A stretch of DNA of 23,553 nucleotides from Candidatus Uhrbacteria bacterium (GCA_016208545.1 JACQXU010000025.1:1-23553); one strand, 5' to 3'. Positions 1 through 7,661 are shown, counted from the first letter of the stretch. Numbers and translations are program-made. Notes: generated from the letters alone by a model not told the origin.

Positions 1-1286
1 AGAACAGCGTTTACAATCGCAGAAAGCGAGTATGCAATTCCAAGTCCAACAACTCCAAATGACTCGCGAAATAAAAATGCGCTGATAATTCCAACAAGAG
101 CTCCGACCAATCCTGCAATTAAAGGCGTCACACTATCATGAAGCGCAAAAAAAGCGCGAGCTAGAATGAAAACAAATGCTTGCGGAATAAAAGTGAGAGC
201 AAAAAATGCAAGAGTGTCTGCTGTCAGAATTGTCGCTGTCCAATCAAATGATCCGGCTCCAACCACAACGCGCACAATTTGTGAACGCAAAATCAAAAAT
301 AAAAGCATGCATGGAATTAGAAAAAAAAGTGTTTGTCGAATCGTTGAGGAAAAAGATGCACGAAATGAATTCAGATCGTTCTGTTGCGCTTGTTCTGAAA
401 AAAGCGGAAAAGCGGCAATCGCAAATGAAACTCCAATAATCCCAACAGGAAAAAATTGAATATTGTACGCGAACTGAAAAATTGTAACGCTTCCGGCGGC
501 AAAAGTTGTGGCAATAATTGTTAAAACAAAAAATAACAACTGATTCACAACTATTCCTAGCATTCGCGGTCCAGTCATTCGAATCATCTCACTAATTTCA
601 GTTGTCTTTCGTTTAATTATAAATTCATAGCGATATCCTGACCTTCTGCACTCCAACCACTGACTTGCAACATGAAGAAAAGCTCCAAACACAACACCCC
701 ACGCAAGTCCAATCGGCCCAAAAATATCAGTTAAAAATAAAGCTCCGAAAATAATTCCAACATTGTAAAAAATTGGCGCGAGAGAATAAAGAAAAAATTG
801 TTTGAAGCTCTGAAGCACGCTTCCAAAAACCATTGAAAACGAAAGAAGAATCTGCGCGAAAAGCATCACACGCATAAATTCTCCAACAGCTTCCTGTTTA
901 GCACTGTGGAAACCAGGAGCAATTAAAGCGCTGATTGGATCGGAAAAAATAAACAAAAGAATTGAAATTACTACCATCACAGCGCCGACTAAGTGCAAAA
1001 CAGTGTTTGTGAATTTCCATGCGTTTTCTTTTTTAGATCCAAAATACATTTCAGAAAAAATCGGAATGAAGCTTGAGGAAATTGCTCCAACAACAATTAA
1101 ACTAAACATGAGATCTGGAACTTTGAACGCTGAATAATAAACATCGAGTGTATCCCCCGCTCCAAACGTACCGGCGAGAATTCGGTCACGAATAAAACCG
1201 ACGAATCGGCTTACAAACGAAAGAGTGCCGACAATTGCGGCCGCTCCGATTATAGTTTTTGATTCTGCGTGAAGAAAACGGAACAT
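1..1286 (-). CDS. murJ: Lipid II flippase MurJ (partial, C-terminus beyond the window)
   Basis: Translating the minus strand from the ATG at 1286 gives MFRFLHAESKTIIGAAAIVG, followed by the MurJ/MviN hallmark pattern of LSFVSRFVGFIRDRILAGTF and then GAGDTLDVYYSAFKVPDLM. Family knowledge: MurJ flips lipid II across the inner membrane for peptidoglycan synthesis and has about 14 transmembrane helices and 500 or more residues. About 428 codons are visible. The frame is still open at the left edge, where it encodes a hydrophobic, glycine-rich stretch, so the truncation comes from the window and not from mutation. The start lies 5 bases after the stop of the surface-protein gene, so it is the last visible gene of the glycosyltransferase-corA operon. 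No decay is seen in the parts read. Confidence 0.93.
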   Translation of the reverse strand, partial: MFRFLHAESKTIIGAAAIVGTLSFVSRFVGFIRDRILAGTFGAGDTLDVYYSAFKVPDLMFSLIVVGAISSSFIPIFSEMYFGSKKENAWKFTNTVLHLVGAVMVVISILLFIFSDPISALIAPGFHSAKQEAVGEFMRVMLFAQILLSFSMVFGSVLQSFKQFFLYSLAPIFYNVGIIFGALFLTDIFGPIGLAWGVVFGAFLHVASQWLECRRSGYRYEFIIKRKTTEISEMIRMTGPRMLGIVVNQLLFFVLTIIATTFAAGSVTIFQFAYNIQFFPVGIIGVSFAIAAFPLFSEQAQQNDLNSFRASFSSTIRQTLFFLIPCMLLFLILRSQIVRVVVGAGSFDWTATILTADTLAFFALTFIPQAFVFILARAFFALHDSVTPLIAGLVGALVGIISAFLFRESFGVVGLGIAYSLSAIVNAV

Positions 1287-1291
1287 CTTGT

Positions 1292-2356
1292 TTATTTATT
1301 TCTTAATTTCCAAAACGCAAACCATCCTATCGCAAGCAGGGCCGTAAGCAAACCAATCAAAGCCAAAACAAAACGATTTTGCAAAGAAAAAAACGGAACT
1401 AAAACAGTTGTTGTTTCTTTTTGAGAAAGACCATTTTCGTCAGTCATTGTGAGTGCGACTTCGTATGCGCCGCTTTTTTGATAAGTGTGCGTGACATTGG
1501 TTCTATTTGAACGAACACCGTCTCCAAAATTCCATTCATATTGAAAAGTGTTTTCTGTTGGACCAATGAGTGAAAAAGTAAATATGTTCCACGAGTCGCG
1601 AGAATAGCCAAAAATCGCATGGCTGGAAAACGTGAGCGGCTCAACTTCAACCACTGGTTCTGATTTTTGCGATTCCTGTTTTTTTAAATCTTCAACAACC
1701 TGATTAACAATTTTCGAAAACGTTTGCGAAAGTTCTGATTGCTTTGAATCATTCGGAAACGAGTCTTTAGAATCGGAAACACCATCAGTGTCTGTATCTG
1801 TTTGTGTTGGTTTTGAACCGAGTTCAGCTTCAACTTCGTCAGTTAGACCGTCGTTATCGTCGTCTTCGTCACATGGGTCGCCTAAACCATCCGAATCAGA
1901 GTCTGTTTGGTCTGCATTTCCCAAACTCACACAATTATCTTTTGCGTCAACAATACCATCATGATCTTGATCAAAACTCGGTTCAAACATTCCGGTAATC
2001 GCTGTGTTGTTTGAAAGATTAGTGTCTTCAGGATCAGTTCCTTGAATTTCAGCGCGGATGTTAAACGCGCCTGATGGAACTGTAAAATCAATATAAACTT
2101 CTTCTGGAACTCCTCCTGCCAAAACAGAAATTGTCTGCGAATTTCCGAGAATTGTTGTGCTTTGAAAAAAAGTTACAAAACCTAAAACATCTTCAGTGCC
2201 GACATTAGTTATTCTGGCATAAAGCCTGACGGTATCACCGGCGATCAATGTTTCATTTGAAAAACGAATATCATCAGCGCTGATTGCAAGATCCGCTCCA
2301 GCGCTAAAAACAATTGATGGAACAAAAATTAAAAAAAATAAAACTAAAAAACGCAT
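1292..2356 (-). CDS. Secreted, membrane-anchored protein with CARDB-like, thrombospondin type 3 and PKD domains
   Basis: The 354-residue product begins with a hydrophobic signal peptide (about residues 1-19). Residues about 21-125 resemble a CARDB-type beta-sandwich (LYARITNVGTEDV). Residues about 128-205 carry thrombospondin type 3 calcium-binding repeats, with several DxDxDG-type loops such as DQDHDGIVDAKDNC, DSDSDGLGDPC, DEDDDNDGL and DTDTDGVSD. Residues about 236-321 form a PKD domain (YEWNFGDG, then THTYQKSGAYEVALTM). A transmembrane helix (about 329-350) and a short basic tail end the protein. It is probably an envelope-anchored extracellular protein stabilised by calcium; its target is unknown. 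It starts 2 bases after the corA stop, so translation is probably coupled, and murJ follows 5 bases later. Confidence 0.85.
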   Translation of the reverse strand: MRFLVLFFLIFVPSIVFSAGADLAISADDIRFSNETLIAGDTVRLYARITNVGTEDVLGFVTFFQSTTILGNSQTISVLAGGVPEEVYIDFTVPSGAFNIRAEIQGTDPEDTNLSNNTAITGMFEPSFDQDHDGIVDAKDNCVSLGNADQTDSDSDGLGDPCDEDDDNDGLTDEVEAELGSKPTQTDTDTDGVSDSKDSFPNDSKQSELSQTFSKIVNQVVEDLKKQESQKSEPVVEVEPLTFSSHAIFGYSRDSWNIFTFSLIGPTENTFQYEWNFGDGVRSNRTNVTHTYQKSGAYEVALTMTDENGLSQKETTTVLVPFFSLQNRFVLALIGLLTALLAIGWFAFWKLRNK

Positions 2357-2358
2357 AT

Positions 2359-3276
2359 TTAAGAACGCGGTCTGCGAATAATCAACGTTACAATGAGCAA
2401 CATTAAAATAAAAGAGGTAAGAAAAATCAAAGAAACAAAATTAGCGCTGTGCGCAAATGGCAACCACGGAACATTCATTCCATAAAATCCAGCGATAAGA
2501 GTTGGAACCATAAGAGACGCTGAAATAATCGTTAGAACTGTGATGACATCATTAGTTTTGTGAGATAAAAGCGCCTCGTTTACATCAAATAATCCATCAA
2601 CTAGCAGTTTCAAATTGTCAGACGTTGACCAAACGGTATCGAGTAAATCACGAAGGTCGTCAAAATAAACAGTATAATCTTTTGGTAAAAACGGACGTTC
2701 AATTTCAATCAAACTCACGATAATATTTTTTTGCGGCCCGATAATGTGTCGAAGAAATAAAATGTTCCTTCGCGTTCTTCCCAAATCAACTGTGAGTTTT
2801 TTATCATGTCTGGAACTTATTTCATCTTCTAATTTCGCAAATTCATGAGTTAGTTCAGAAATGATCTGGCTAGTTTGTTGAAATGCAACCATCAAAATTC
2901 TATACATTAAAAATGCTGAACCCTTTGCTAAAATATTCGCTCGAAATTTTTGATTTTTTTCCAATTTTTCAAAAAACTCATCAATTGCCTTTATTGGTTC
3001 GCGTGTGAGCGTTACAACATTTCCCTGATCTAAAAAAATAAACAATTCATTTTCAACAACTCTTGGCGATTTTGAAATCCAAACAGGAATGTGAAAAGTA
3101 AAAAAGAGATAATGTTTATAACTGTCAATTTTTGACAGAGTTGTTTTCGCGCGGATGTCGTCGTAGTCCAAATGGTGAAACTTGAAATTCTGTTGAAGAT
3201 ATTCAAAATCCTCCTCTTTTATTTTACTGATGTGAAGCCAAACGTTTTCTTTCATTTCAATACGTTTTTGTGTCAT
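2359..3276 (-). CDS. corA: CorA-family divalent metal ion channel
   Basis: A 305-residue CorA-type magnesium/cobalt channel. The long acidic and helical cytoplasmic N-terminal domain is followed by two C-terminal membrane helices, with the selectivity motif YGMN at residues 265-268 at the end of the first. A short basic tail (IIRRPRS) follows. Length fits the family (about 300-320). An upstream in-frame ATG at 3504 exists, but the extension is low-quality and fully overlaps the glycosyltransferase gene. The ATG at 3276 overlaps that gene's TGA as ATGA, a classic translational-coupling arrangement, so 3276 was chosen. An internal ATG at 3255 is a possible alternative. By family it is a homopentamer moving Mg2+ inward. 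Confidence 0.9.
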   Translation of the reverse strand: MTQKRIEMKENVWLHISKIKEEDFEYLQQNFKFHHLDYDDIRAKTTLSKIDSYKHYLFFTFHIPVWISKSPRVVENELFIFLDQGNVVTLTREPIKAIDEFFEKLEKNQKFRANILAKGSAFLMYRILMVAFQQTSQIISELTHEFAKLEDEISSRHDKKLTVDLGRTRRNILFLRHIIGPQKNIIVSLIEIERPFLPKDYTVYFDDLRDLLDTVWSTSDNLKLLVDGLFDVNEALLSHKTNDVITVLTIISASLMVPTLIAGFYGMNVPWLPFAHSANFVSLIFLTSFILMLLIVTLIIRRPRS

Positions 3277-3995
3277 ACATCTTTTTGATTTTTTGTTTTT
3301 GAATGGCCGAAAGTATAATGAAAACGGTGATGACGAATTGGGCCAAGAAACGCTGTGTGAAGTTCGGCTAGAAGATATTTTATTACGATTTTCAACCTGC
3401 CGTCTCTGTCCATTCGGCGAATTGAAACAGGAATTTTGGCTGAAGTGAGAAATCCGAATTCGCCGACAGCTCTGAATCTGCGCGCGTAATCGTGATCCTC
3501 GCAAAACGTAACGCTTTCATCAAAGCCACAAATTTTATCGTGTTTTTCTTTTCGAACAAACATACAAAAACCAGGAGCGTGCGGAAACAATGATCCCCAT
3601 GCGCGAGCGTAAGTGTTGTAAGCTTTGTGCATAAAGTGATCAAGAAGATCATCAGAAAGTGGAAACACATCGCAAGTTGCAAGATCAAGTTTTCGTTCTT
3701 TCATTTCACCAACGGCCTTTTCCAAAAATTTCGGATCGCGTAGTTCAACATCAGCATCCAAAAAAAGAATGAATTCTGTTTTAGCGTATTCTGCTCCTCG
3801 ATTTCGGCCAGGACCTGGCAAGCCGCCTTCTACAATTCGTGCGCCAAAAGCGCGAGCGATTTCAAGTGTTTTATCTTTTGAGCCAGCGTCTGCGATAACT
3901 ATTTCGTTTGGTTGAAGAGTTTGTTTTTTAATTGACTCAAGAAGTATCGGCAAATACTCCTCTTCATTTTTTGTTGGAATGACAATCGTTAGCAT
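3273..3995 (-). CDS. Glycosyltransferase family 2 protein
   Basis: A 240-residue GT-A fold glycosyltransferase. The N-terminus TIVIPTKNEEEYLPILLES is the nucleotide-sugar binding strand and helix. It is followed by DAGSKDKT (about 36-43), the metal-binding DxD-type motif FLDADVEL (about 78-85), and FCEDHDYARRFRA, which carries the probable catalytic acid region (about residue 165). The C-terminal part is short and moderately hydrophobic. It probably adds a sugar to a lipid carrier or surface glycan; donor and acceptor cannot be told. It is the first gene of a minus-strand operon with corA, the surface protein and murJ. A good promoter lies about 10 bases upstream, so the mRNA would have almost no leader. 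Confidence 0.88.
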   Translation of the reverse strand: MLTIVIPTKNEEEYLPILLESIKKQTLQPNEIVIADAGSKDKTLEIARAFGARIVEGGLPGPGRNRGAEYAKTEFILFLDADVELRDPKFLEKAVGEMKERKLDLATCDVFPLSDDLLDHFMHKAYNTYARAWGSLFPHAPGFCMFVRKEKHDKICGFDESVTFCEDHDYARRFRAVGEFGFLTSAKIPVSIRRMDRDGRLKIVIKYLLAELHTAFLGPIRHHRFHYTFGHSKTKNQKDV

Positions 3996-4004
3996 ATAGA
4001 CATT

Positions 4005-4033
4005 ATTCTACAAACTTTTTTAGGTCTTGACAA
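4005..4033 (-). promoter_or_regulatory. Promoter for the glycosyltransferase-corA-murJ operon
   Basis: On the minus strand a TTGTCA -35 hexamer (4033-4028) is followed, after exactly 17 bases, by a TAGAAT -10 hexamer (4010-4005). Each matches the sigma-70 consensus at 5 of 6 positions. Initiation about 7 bases downstream would fall near 3998, only 3 bases before the ATG at 3995, so the transcript would be leaderless or nearly so. The -35 box overlaps a TTGACA on the opposite strand. Confidence 0.65.
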
Positions 4034-4078
4034 ACAAACAAAAGGCGAGTGACATAAAGATGGCATCAAAAATGGAGG
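4027..4078 (+). promoter_or_regulatory. Possible promoter and Shine-Dalgarno site of the decayed MFS gene
   Basis: A consensus -35 TTGACA lies at 4027-4032. The -10 is poor: GACATA at 4051-4056 (spacing 18) is the best candidate. A strong Shine-Dalgarno GGAGG (4074-4078) sits 6 bases before the ATG at 4085. Most other genes in the window lack such a site, which fits a foreign origin for this gene. Another in-frame-looking ATG at 4060 would give a short peptide ending at 4116. Confidence 0.4.
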
Positions 4079-4084
4079 CATTAA

Positions 4085-5201
4085 ATGCCAAAAAATTCCT
4101 TGCTCTGTTTCCTTAATGACGCTCCTGTTCATTCACTCCACTATCGCTTTCGTCGTTTTTTCAACTGGTTCCCGCTCGGACTCGGCTACGCAAGCATGAT
4201 CTTCATGCGATACTGCATGAACACCGCGCAGAATGCACTCGCTGACGATAATCTGAGACTGGGAATACGCGATTAGGGACGCAACTCGAGCTGTGATTGA
4301 TCCTGAAAAGCTGAACCTCACAGCAAAAGTATTTCGAGAGATTCTCGGAACTGGCGGAACTGGCGTGAACCAAAGCTGGTGGATGTTCCTGTTCCCTGCT
4401 TTGTTCGGCCTTTTCTGGTTCATTCCGATCGCGCTCACTCTGCGCAACAGGCCAGAAGACGCAGGATTCAAGGGTTTCGAAACCGGAGACGAACACATCA
4501 GTGCAGAATCGCTCACGATGATGCAAATGCTCAAAGAGGTTTTTCTCAACCCAAAACATCGTGTCCTGATGATCGTGTGTCTGATCGAGTTCTGCTCTGG
4601 AGCAATTCGAAACGGAAGCATTCATGTCTTTCCAAAGTTCGCCAAAAACGTAGGATTCAGAGATGATTTCTGGGTCACGGCAAACTGGGGACTTGTGCTG
4701 TTGATCGCCGGCGTGCTCGGCGCAAACGCGACAGGATGGGTTTCAGACAAGATGTTCAACTCTCGCCGAGGCCCGATGGCGTTGGTTCTGTACGCGCTCG
4801 TGATGATCGGAATCTGCATGATTACGTTCTCTCTGGGCGCAAATGCGCCGAAAAACGGTTCGCTCGTAACTGGAATCGGCATCTTCATTGTTCTAGCCTG
4901 CATCATAGGCGTTCACGGAATCCTATCCGGAACAGCGTCCGCTGATTTCGCCGGAGTCAAGAATACTGCAAAATCTGTCGGAATCGTTGATGGAGCAGTT
5001 TACGCAGGCACGTCGCTCCAGGCATTTCTGATGGGAATGTTCATTCCGATTGACGACAAAACCGCGGCTGGCAAAGCAATCCTCGCGGATCCAAACAACT
5101 GGCTCGCGTGGCCGGTCATCATCCTGCCATTCGTAGTTGTTGGAACAATTCTCGGCATGAGGATTTATCATGCCTATCCCAACAAGTCACGATCACACTG
5201 A
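4085..5201 (+). pseudogene. Decayed MFS transporter of the organophosphate:phosphate antiporter (GlpT/UhpC-like) type
   Basis: Two fragments of one transporter are visible. Codons from 4085 encode the family's first membrane helix (RFRRFFNWFPLGLGYASM, then IFMRYCMNTAQNAL) and stop at 4276. From about 4257 in another frame the protein continues as DWEYAIRDATRAVIDPEKL, and from a GTG at 4293 runs 302 residues to 5201 with helices about 6-12 (QSWWMFLFPALFGLFWF, NRPEDAGF, GWVSDKMF). Helices 2-5 of a normal 12-helix, roughly 450-residue protein appear to be missing, and the frames do not join. A further likely frameshift lies near 4113: the frame from ATG 4060 encodes MASKMEALNAKKFLALFP and then stops. 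The C-terminal 302-residue reading frame is clean and might still be expressed. Base composition is richer in G+C and in CTC/CTG leucine codons than neighbouring genes, suggesting horizontal acquisition before decay. Confidence 0.65.
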
Positions 5202-5215
5202 TCTCTTAGTCTCTC

Positions 5216-5240
5216 GAGCTTCCTCGCTGAAGCTCTTTTT
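5216..5240 (+). terminator. Rho-independent terminator after the MFS gene
   Basis: A perfect 7-bp stem, GAGCTTC (5216-5222) with GAAGCTC (5229-5235), a 6-base loop and TTTTT (5236-5240). It lies 15 bases after the transporter stop codon on the same strand. Confidence 0.8.
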
Positions 5241-5294
5241 GTTTATAGAGATTTTTGCAAAACTCGCGATCTTTCACGGGAATTTTAATTTAAC

Positions 5295-5332
5295 TGTTGA
5301 CAAGTTTTCACAGGGGTGAACTTTTATCAACA
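5295..5332. promoter_or_regulatory. 38-bp palindrome, upstream copy of the era-region pair
   Basis: Left arm TGTTGACAAGTTTTCAC (5295-5311) and right arm GTGAACTTTTATCAACA (5316-5332) pair at 13 of 17 positions around a 4-base centre. A closely related palindrome lies at 5400-5437. The left arm contains the -35-like TTGACA. The arrangement resembles a repressor operator; the binding protein is unknown. No -10 of good quality follows this copy. Confidence 0.5.
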
Positions 5333-5399
5333 AAAATAATTCCGTTTGGACGGCGGCTTGATTTTCTCATCGAATATCTCAATTTATGATTCATTCTAC

Positions 5400-5437
5400 T
5401 GTTGACAATTTTTCGCGGGTGTGAAAAAATGTCAACA
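5400..5437. promoter_or_regulatory. 38-bp palindrome abutting the era start; possible promoter-operator
   Basis: Left arm TGTTGACAATTTTTCGC (5400-5416) and right arm GTGAAAAAATGTCAACA (5421-5437) match at 15 of 17 positions around GGGT. The right arm ends 2 bases before the era ATG. TTGACA (5402-5407) followed after 17 bases by AAAAAT (5425-5430), preceded by TG as in an extended -10, could be the era promoter and would start transcription at about the ATG. If so, a dimeric repressor on the palindrome would cover the promoter completely. Confidence 0.5.
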
Positions 5438-5439
5438 AT

Positions 5440-6297
5440 ATGAAGAAAACAGGTTTCGTTGTACTAATTGGCCGTTCGAATGTTGGAAAATCAACTTTGT
5501 TAAACGCAATTGTCGGATCAAAAATATCAATCACAACTCCAAAACCTCAAACAACGCGTTTGCCAATTCATGGAATTTTAACTCGCGATGAAGGTCAAAT
5601 TGTTTTTGTTGACACGCCTGGTGTTTTCAAAAAAAGACGCGATGAATTAACAAAAAAGTTAGCAGAATCTATAGGACAATCTTTGAAAGAGGTTGATGTT
5701 ATCGGCTACGTTGTTGATCCAACGCGAGAAATCGGCGACGAAGAACATGAAGCTCTGCGAATAATAAAACAAACCACAGCGAAGAAAATTCTTATTATCA
5801 ATAAAATTGATGAAAACAAAAAACCGTTTATAGATTTCTATCGAGATCTGTCTGGAGAATTCGATGCTGTTGTTGAAGTTTCAGCTCTCCGCAACACACA
5901 CATTCAAACTTTGATTGAAACATTTTATTCGTTTCTTCCTGAAGGCGAATACTTTTATCCTGAACATCAAATTACAAATATACCAAACGCATTTTGGATT
6001 GCAGAGTTAATTCGAGAAAAACTTTTTTTGCGATTGAGACAGGAAGTTCCATACTCAACTCATGTTGAAGTTACTGAAATTCAAGAAAAAGAAAACGACA
6101 TGTTGTATATTGCCGCAACAATTTTTACAACAGACGAACGTTACAAACGAATGATAATCGGAAAAGGCGGACGTGGAATAAAAGAAATCGGCCAGTCAAC
6201 TCGGAGAGAACTCGAAGGCGCGATGAATCGAAAAATTTTTCTCGACCTCACAGTCGAAGTTGATCCTCATTGGACAGACAGAATGACAGGTTTATAG
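5440..6297 (+). CDS. era: GTPase Era
   Basis: A 285-residue Era GTPase. G1 is GRSNVGKST (residues 11-19; most Era proteins have P in the third position), G3 is DTPG within FVDTPGVFKKR, G4 is NKID, and a SAL segment serves as G5. The C-terminal KH domain has the RNA-binding loop IIGKGGRGIKEIG, and the C-terminus ends soon after it. Length is close to the usual 295-300. Family role: binding near the 3' end of 16S rRNA and assisting 30S subunit assembly at the membrane. The gene has no Shine-Dalgarno sequence; its ATG follows the palindrome at 5400-5437 by 2 bases, so a leaderless mRNA is likely. It stands alone on the plus strand between minus-strand operons. Confidence 0.95.
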   Translation: MKKTGFVVLIGRSNVGKSTLLNAIVGSKISITTPKPQTTRLPIHGILTRDEGQIVFVDTPGVFKKRRDELTKKLAESIGQSLKEVDVIGYVVDPTREIGDEEHEALRIIKQTTAKKILIINKIDENKKPFIDFYRDLSGEFDAVVEVSALRNTHIQTLIETFYSFLPEGEYFYPEHQITNIPNAFWIAELIREKLFLRLRQEVPYSTHVEVTEIQEKENDMLYIAATIFTTDERYKRMIIGKGGRGIKEIGQSTRRELEGAMNRKIFLDLTVEVDPHWTDRMTGL

Positions 6298-6360
6298 GAA
6301 AATCTTGATTTTGTTTCTAAAATCAGACCCAATTCAGTTACAAAAAGGGTCACTTCCGCT

Positions 6361-6459
6361 TGTCATTGCGAGGCCAGTGCCCTTCTATGGCCGAAGCAAT
6401 CTCTGCGTCTTTTTGCAAGAATTATGGATTGCTTCGTCGTCAAACTCCTCGCAATGACG
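6361..6459. repeat. REP-like palindromic repeat element
   Basis: Nested inverted repeats: outer arms GTCATTGCGAGG (6362-6373) and CCTCGCAATGAC (6447-6458) pair perfectly, and inner arms CGAAGCAATC (6392-6401) and GATTGCTTCG (6427-6436) also pair perfectly. This core (GTCATTGCGAGG...GAAGCAATC...GATTGCTTCG...CCTCGCAATGAC) is the widespread palindromic repeat known from many bacterial genomes. It fills the space between the convergent era and lipoprotein genes. The same spacer holds two short hairpins at 6306-6325 and 6326-6351 that lack T-tracts, so no terminator is called. Confidence 0.8.
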
Positions 6460-6481
6460 GAAACTCACTATGGGTTCATCC

Positions 6482-7396
6482 CTATAACCCTATTTCAGTT
6501 ACTTCATACCCCCAAAATGCTTCGCCTAGCTCTTTTAGGTTGAAAAGATTTGTTGTTCCGCGAGAGGCCGGTGTTAAAATTATTTCTAAAATCAACGGAT
6601 TCTGTTCATTTGCTAAAATTGTGTAACGCGCAAATACGTTTTGCGCCTGGATCGCGCGAACGTCTGTCAAAACTCCGTTCACTTTCAAGCGATACGTTTT
6701 CCAATCAATATCCGCCTCAATTTCAGAAATATTTTTTTCAATTTTTTCTTGTGGCTCGCTTGATTTTAATTTATCAATCAGAGTTTGAATTTGATCAGTG
6801 AAACCTTCGACATAAGCAACGGAATCGTCAAATAATCCGAGATGAATTTCAGTGCGACGATTTTGAACAAGTTCTTGGTATTGTTTTTTCGAAATCCAAA
6901 TCAAAGTTGATCCGTCGTTCATGTTTTGATCTTTCTGCCAAAAAAACGGCAACAAAACTTTTGTGCCGCTCTCAAGCGCATCGGTTTGCAAGCTTCCCTT
7001 TTCAACAACTGTTTCATAAACCGGTTCTGGAGGATTTGGAAGTTGAGTGCCGATCGACGCAGATGCATAATCTTTAAAATACTGTTTTCTTGATTCTTCT
7101 GAAATCAAAGTTTCGTGTTTTAATGATCTCTGCCATGCAACCTCCGCGGACAACGAAGGTTTCCACGAGTTTATTGTCAAAATTCGTTCCGCGTCAGTTT
7201 CACCAAAAAGTGAAACAAACTTCCCGCCGATTCCAAGAATGGTTTCACGAATTGAAATCGTTGATTCTGTTGAAAGTTTGAGCGCGGCGGCAGAATCTTC
7301 TGGTGTTTGATCAGATACATTCGGTTGAGTACAACCAACCCCAAGAAAAATGAGGATTAAAAATACAAACGCGTTTCGGTTATTGATTATATACAT
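6482..7396 (-). CDS. Putative lipoprotein of unknown function
   Basis: The 304-residue product starts with a short polar region, a hydrophobic core (AFVFLILIFLGVGC) and a lipobox-like LGVGC with Cys22, then a polar linker (TQPNVSDQTPEDS). The mature part is soluble-looking, rich in helix-forming charged residues (IDKLKSSEPQEKIEKNISE), and has no motif I recognise. It probably sits outside the membrane as a lipid-anchored protein. It begins 6 bases after the stop of the CPHC redox protein, so the two are probably co-transcribed. GAAGGA about 12 bases before the ATG is a weak ribosome-binding candidate. The 3' end reaches the spacer with the REP-like element. Confidence 0.75.
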   Translation of the reverse strand: MYIINNRNAFVFLILIFLGVGCTQPNVSDQTPEDSAAALKLSTESTISIRETILGIGGKFVSLFGETDAERILTINSWKPSLSAEVAWQRSLKHETLISEESRKQYFKDYASASIGTQLPNPPEPVYETVVEKGSLQTDALESGTKVLLPFFWQKDQNMNDGSTLIWISKKQYQELVQNRRTEIHLGLFDDSVAYVEGFTDQIQTLIDKLKSSEPQEKIEKNISEIEADIDWKTYRLKVNGVLTDVRAIQAQNVFARYTILANEQNPLILEIILTPASRGTTNLFNLKELGEAFWGYEVTEIGL

Positions 7397-7402
7397 CGCA
7401 AA

Positions 7403-7657
7403 TTATTTTCCTTCAGCCCATTTTCGCATGTCATTTTCTGATGCTTCACCGCATATTGATTTTCCAGTTTCTTCATTAAAGAAATATGGAACGCCACCGC
7501 ATTTTTCACCTTCTTTCTCTTCAAAAATTTTTGCGTTTTCTGGATGATGCCAAGTTTCAAGCTTGGTTATCTCAACGCCTTCGCTAATTAGTTTATCCAC
7601 AAGTGTCATAACAACATGACAATGAGGACATTCGTCCCCGTAGAAAAAGTATTTCAT
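7403..7657 (-). CDS. Small thioredoxin/glutaredoxin-like protein with CPHC motif
   Basis: An 84-residue protein beginning MKYFFYGDECPHCHVVMTLV: a beta strand, then a redox-active CPHC (residues 10-13) at the start of a helix, as in thioredoxin-fold proteins. A GGVPYF segment (about 54-59) fits the cis-proline loop opposite the active site. Two more cysteines (KCGG and SICG) occur. CPHC is the DsbA-type active site, which suggests oxidising or isomerase chemistry, but the lack of a signal peptide points to the cytoplasm. A reading frame continues upstream to 7807 through the palindrome at 7662-7854, but that extension is basic and unlike the family, so ATG 7657 was chosen. The lipoprotein gene follows. 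Confidence 0.75.
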   Translation of the reverse strand: MKYFFYGDECPHCHVVMTLVDKLISEGVEITKLETWHHPENAKIFEEKEGEKCGGVPYFFNEETGKSICGEASENDMRKWAEGK

Positions 7658-7661
7658 AGTT

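Noticed and set aside
166..459. Plus-strand frames inside the murJ region
   Set aside because: They are antisense to a clear MurJ coding frame and show no family similarity.
3277..3504. N-terminal extension of CorA by 76 codons
   Set aside because: It overlaps the glycosyltransferase gene completely, has atypical composition, and the ATGA overlap at 3276 gives a better start.
4133..4906. Minus-strand frames opposite the MFS remnant
   Set aside because: They are shadows of the transporter; the plus strand carries the recognisable membrane helices.
5295..5437. DnaA boxes (TTATCAACA at 5324-5332 resembles one) and a possible origin
   Set aside because: The motif is one arm of the palindrome; there are no further boxes, no dnaA or dnaN, and no AT-rich unwinding region.
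6360..6626. Plus-strand reading frame of 88 codons starting MSLRGQ
   Set aside because: It is the translation of the REP-like palindrome and then runs antisense into the lipoprotein gene; such frames arise wherever this repeat occurs.
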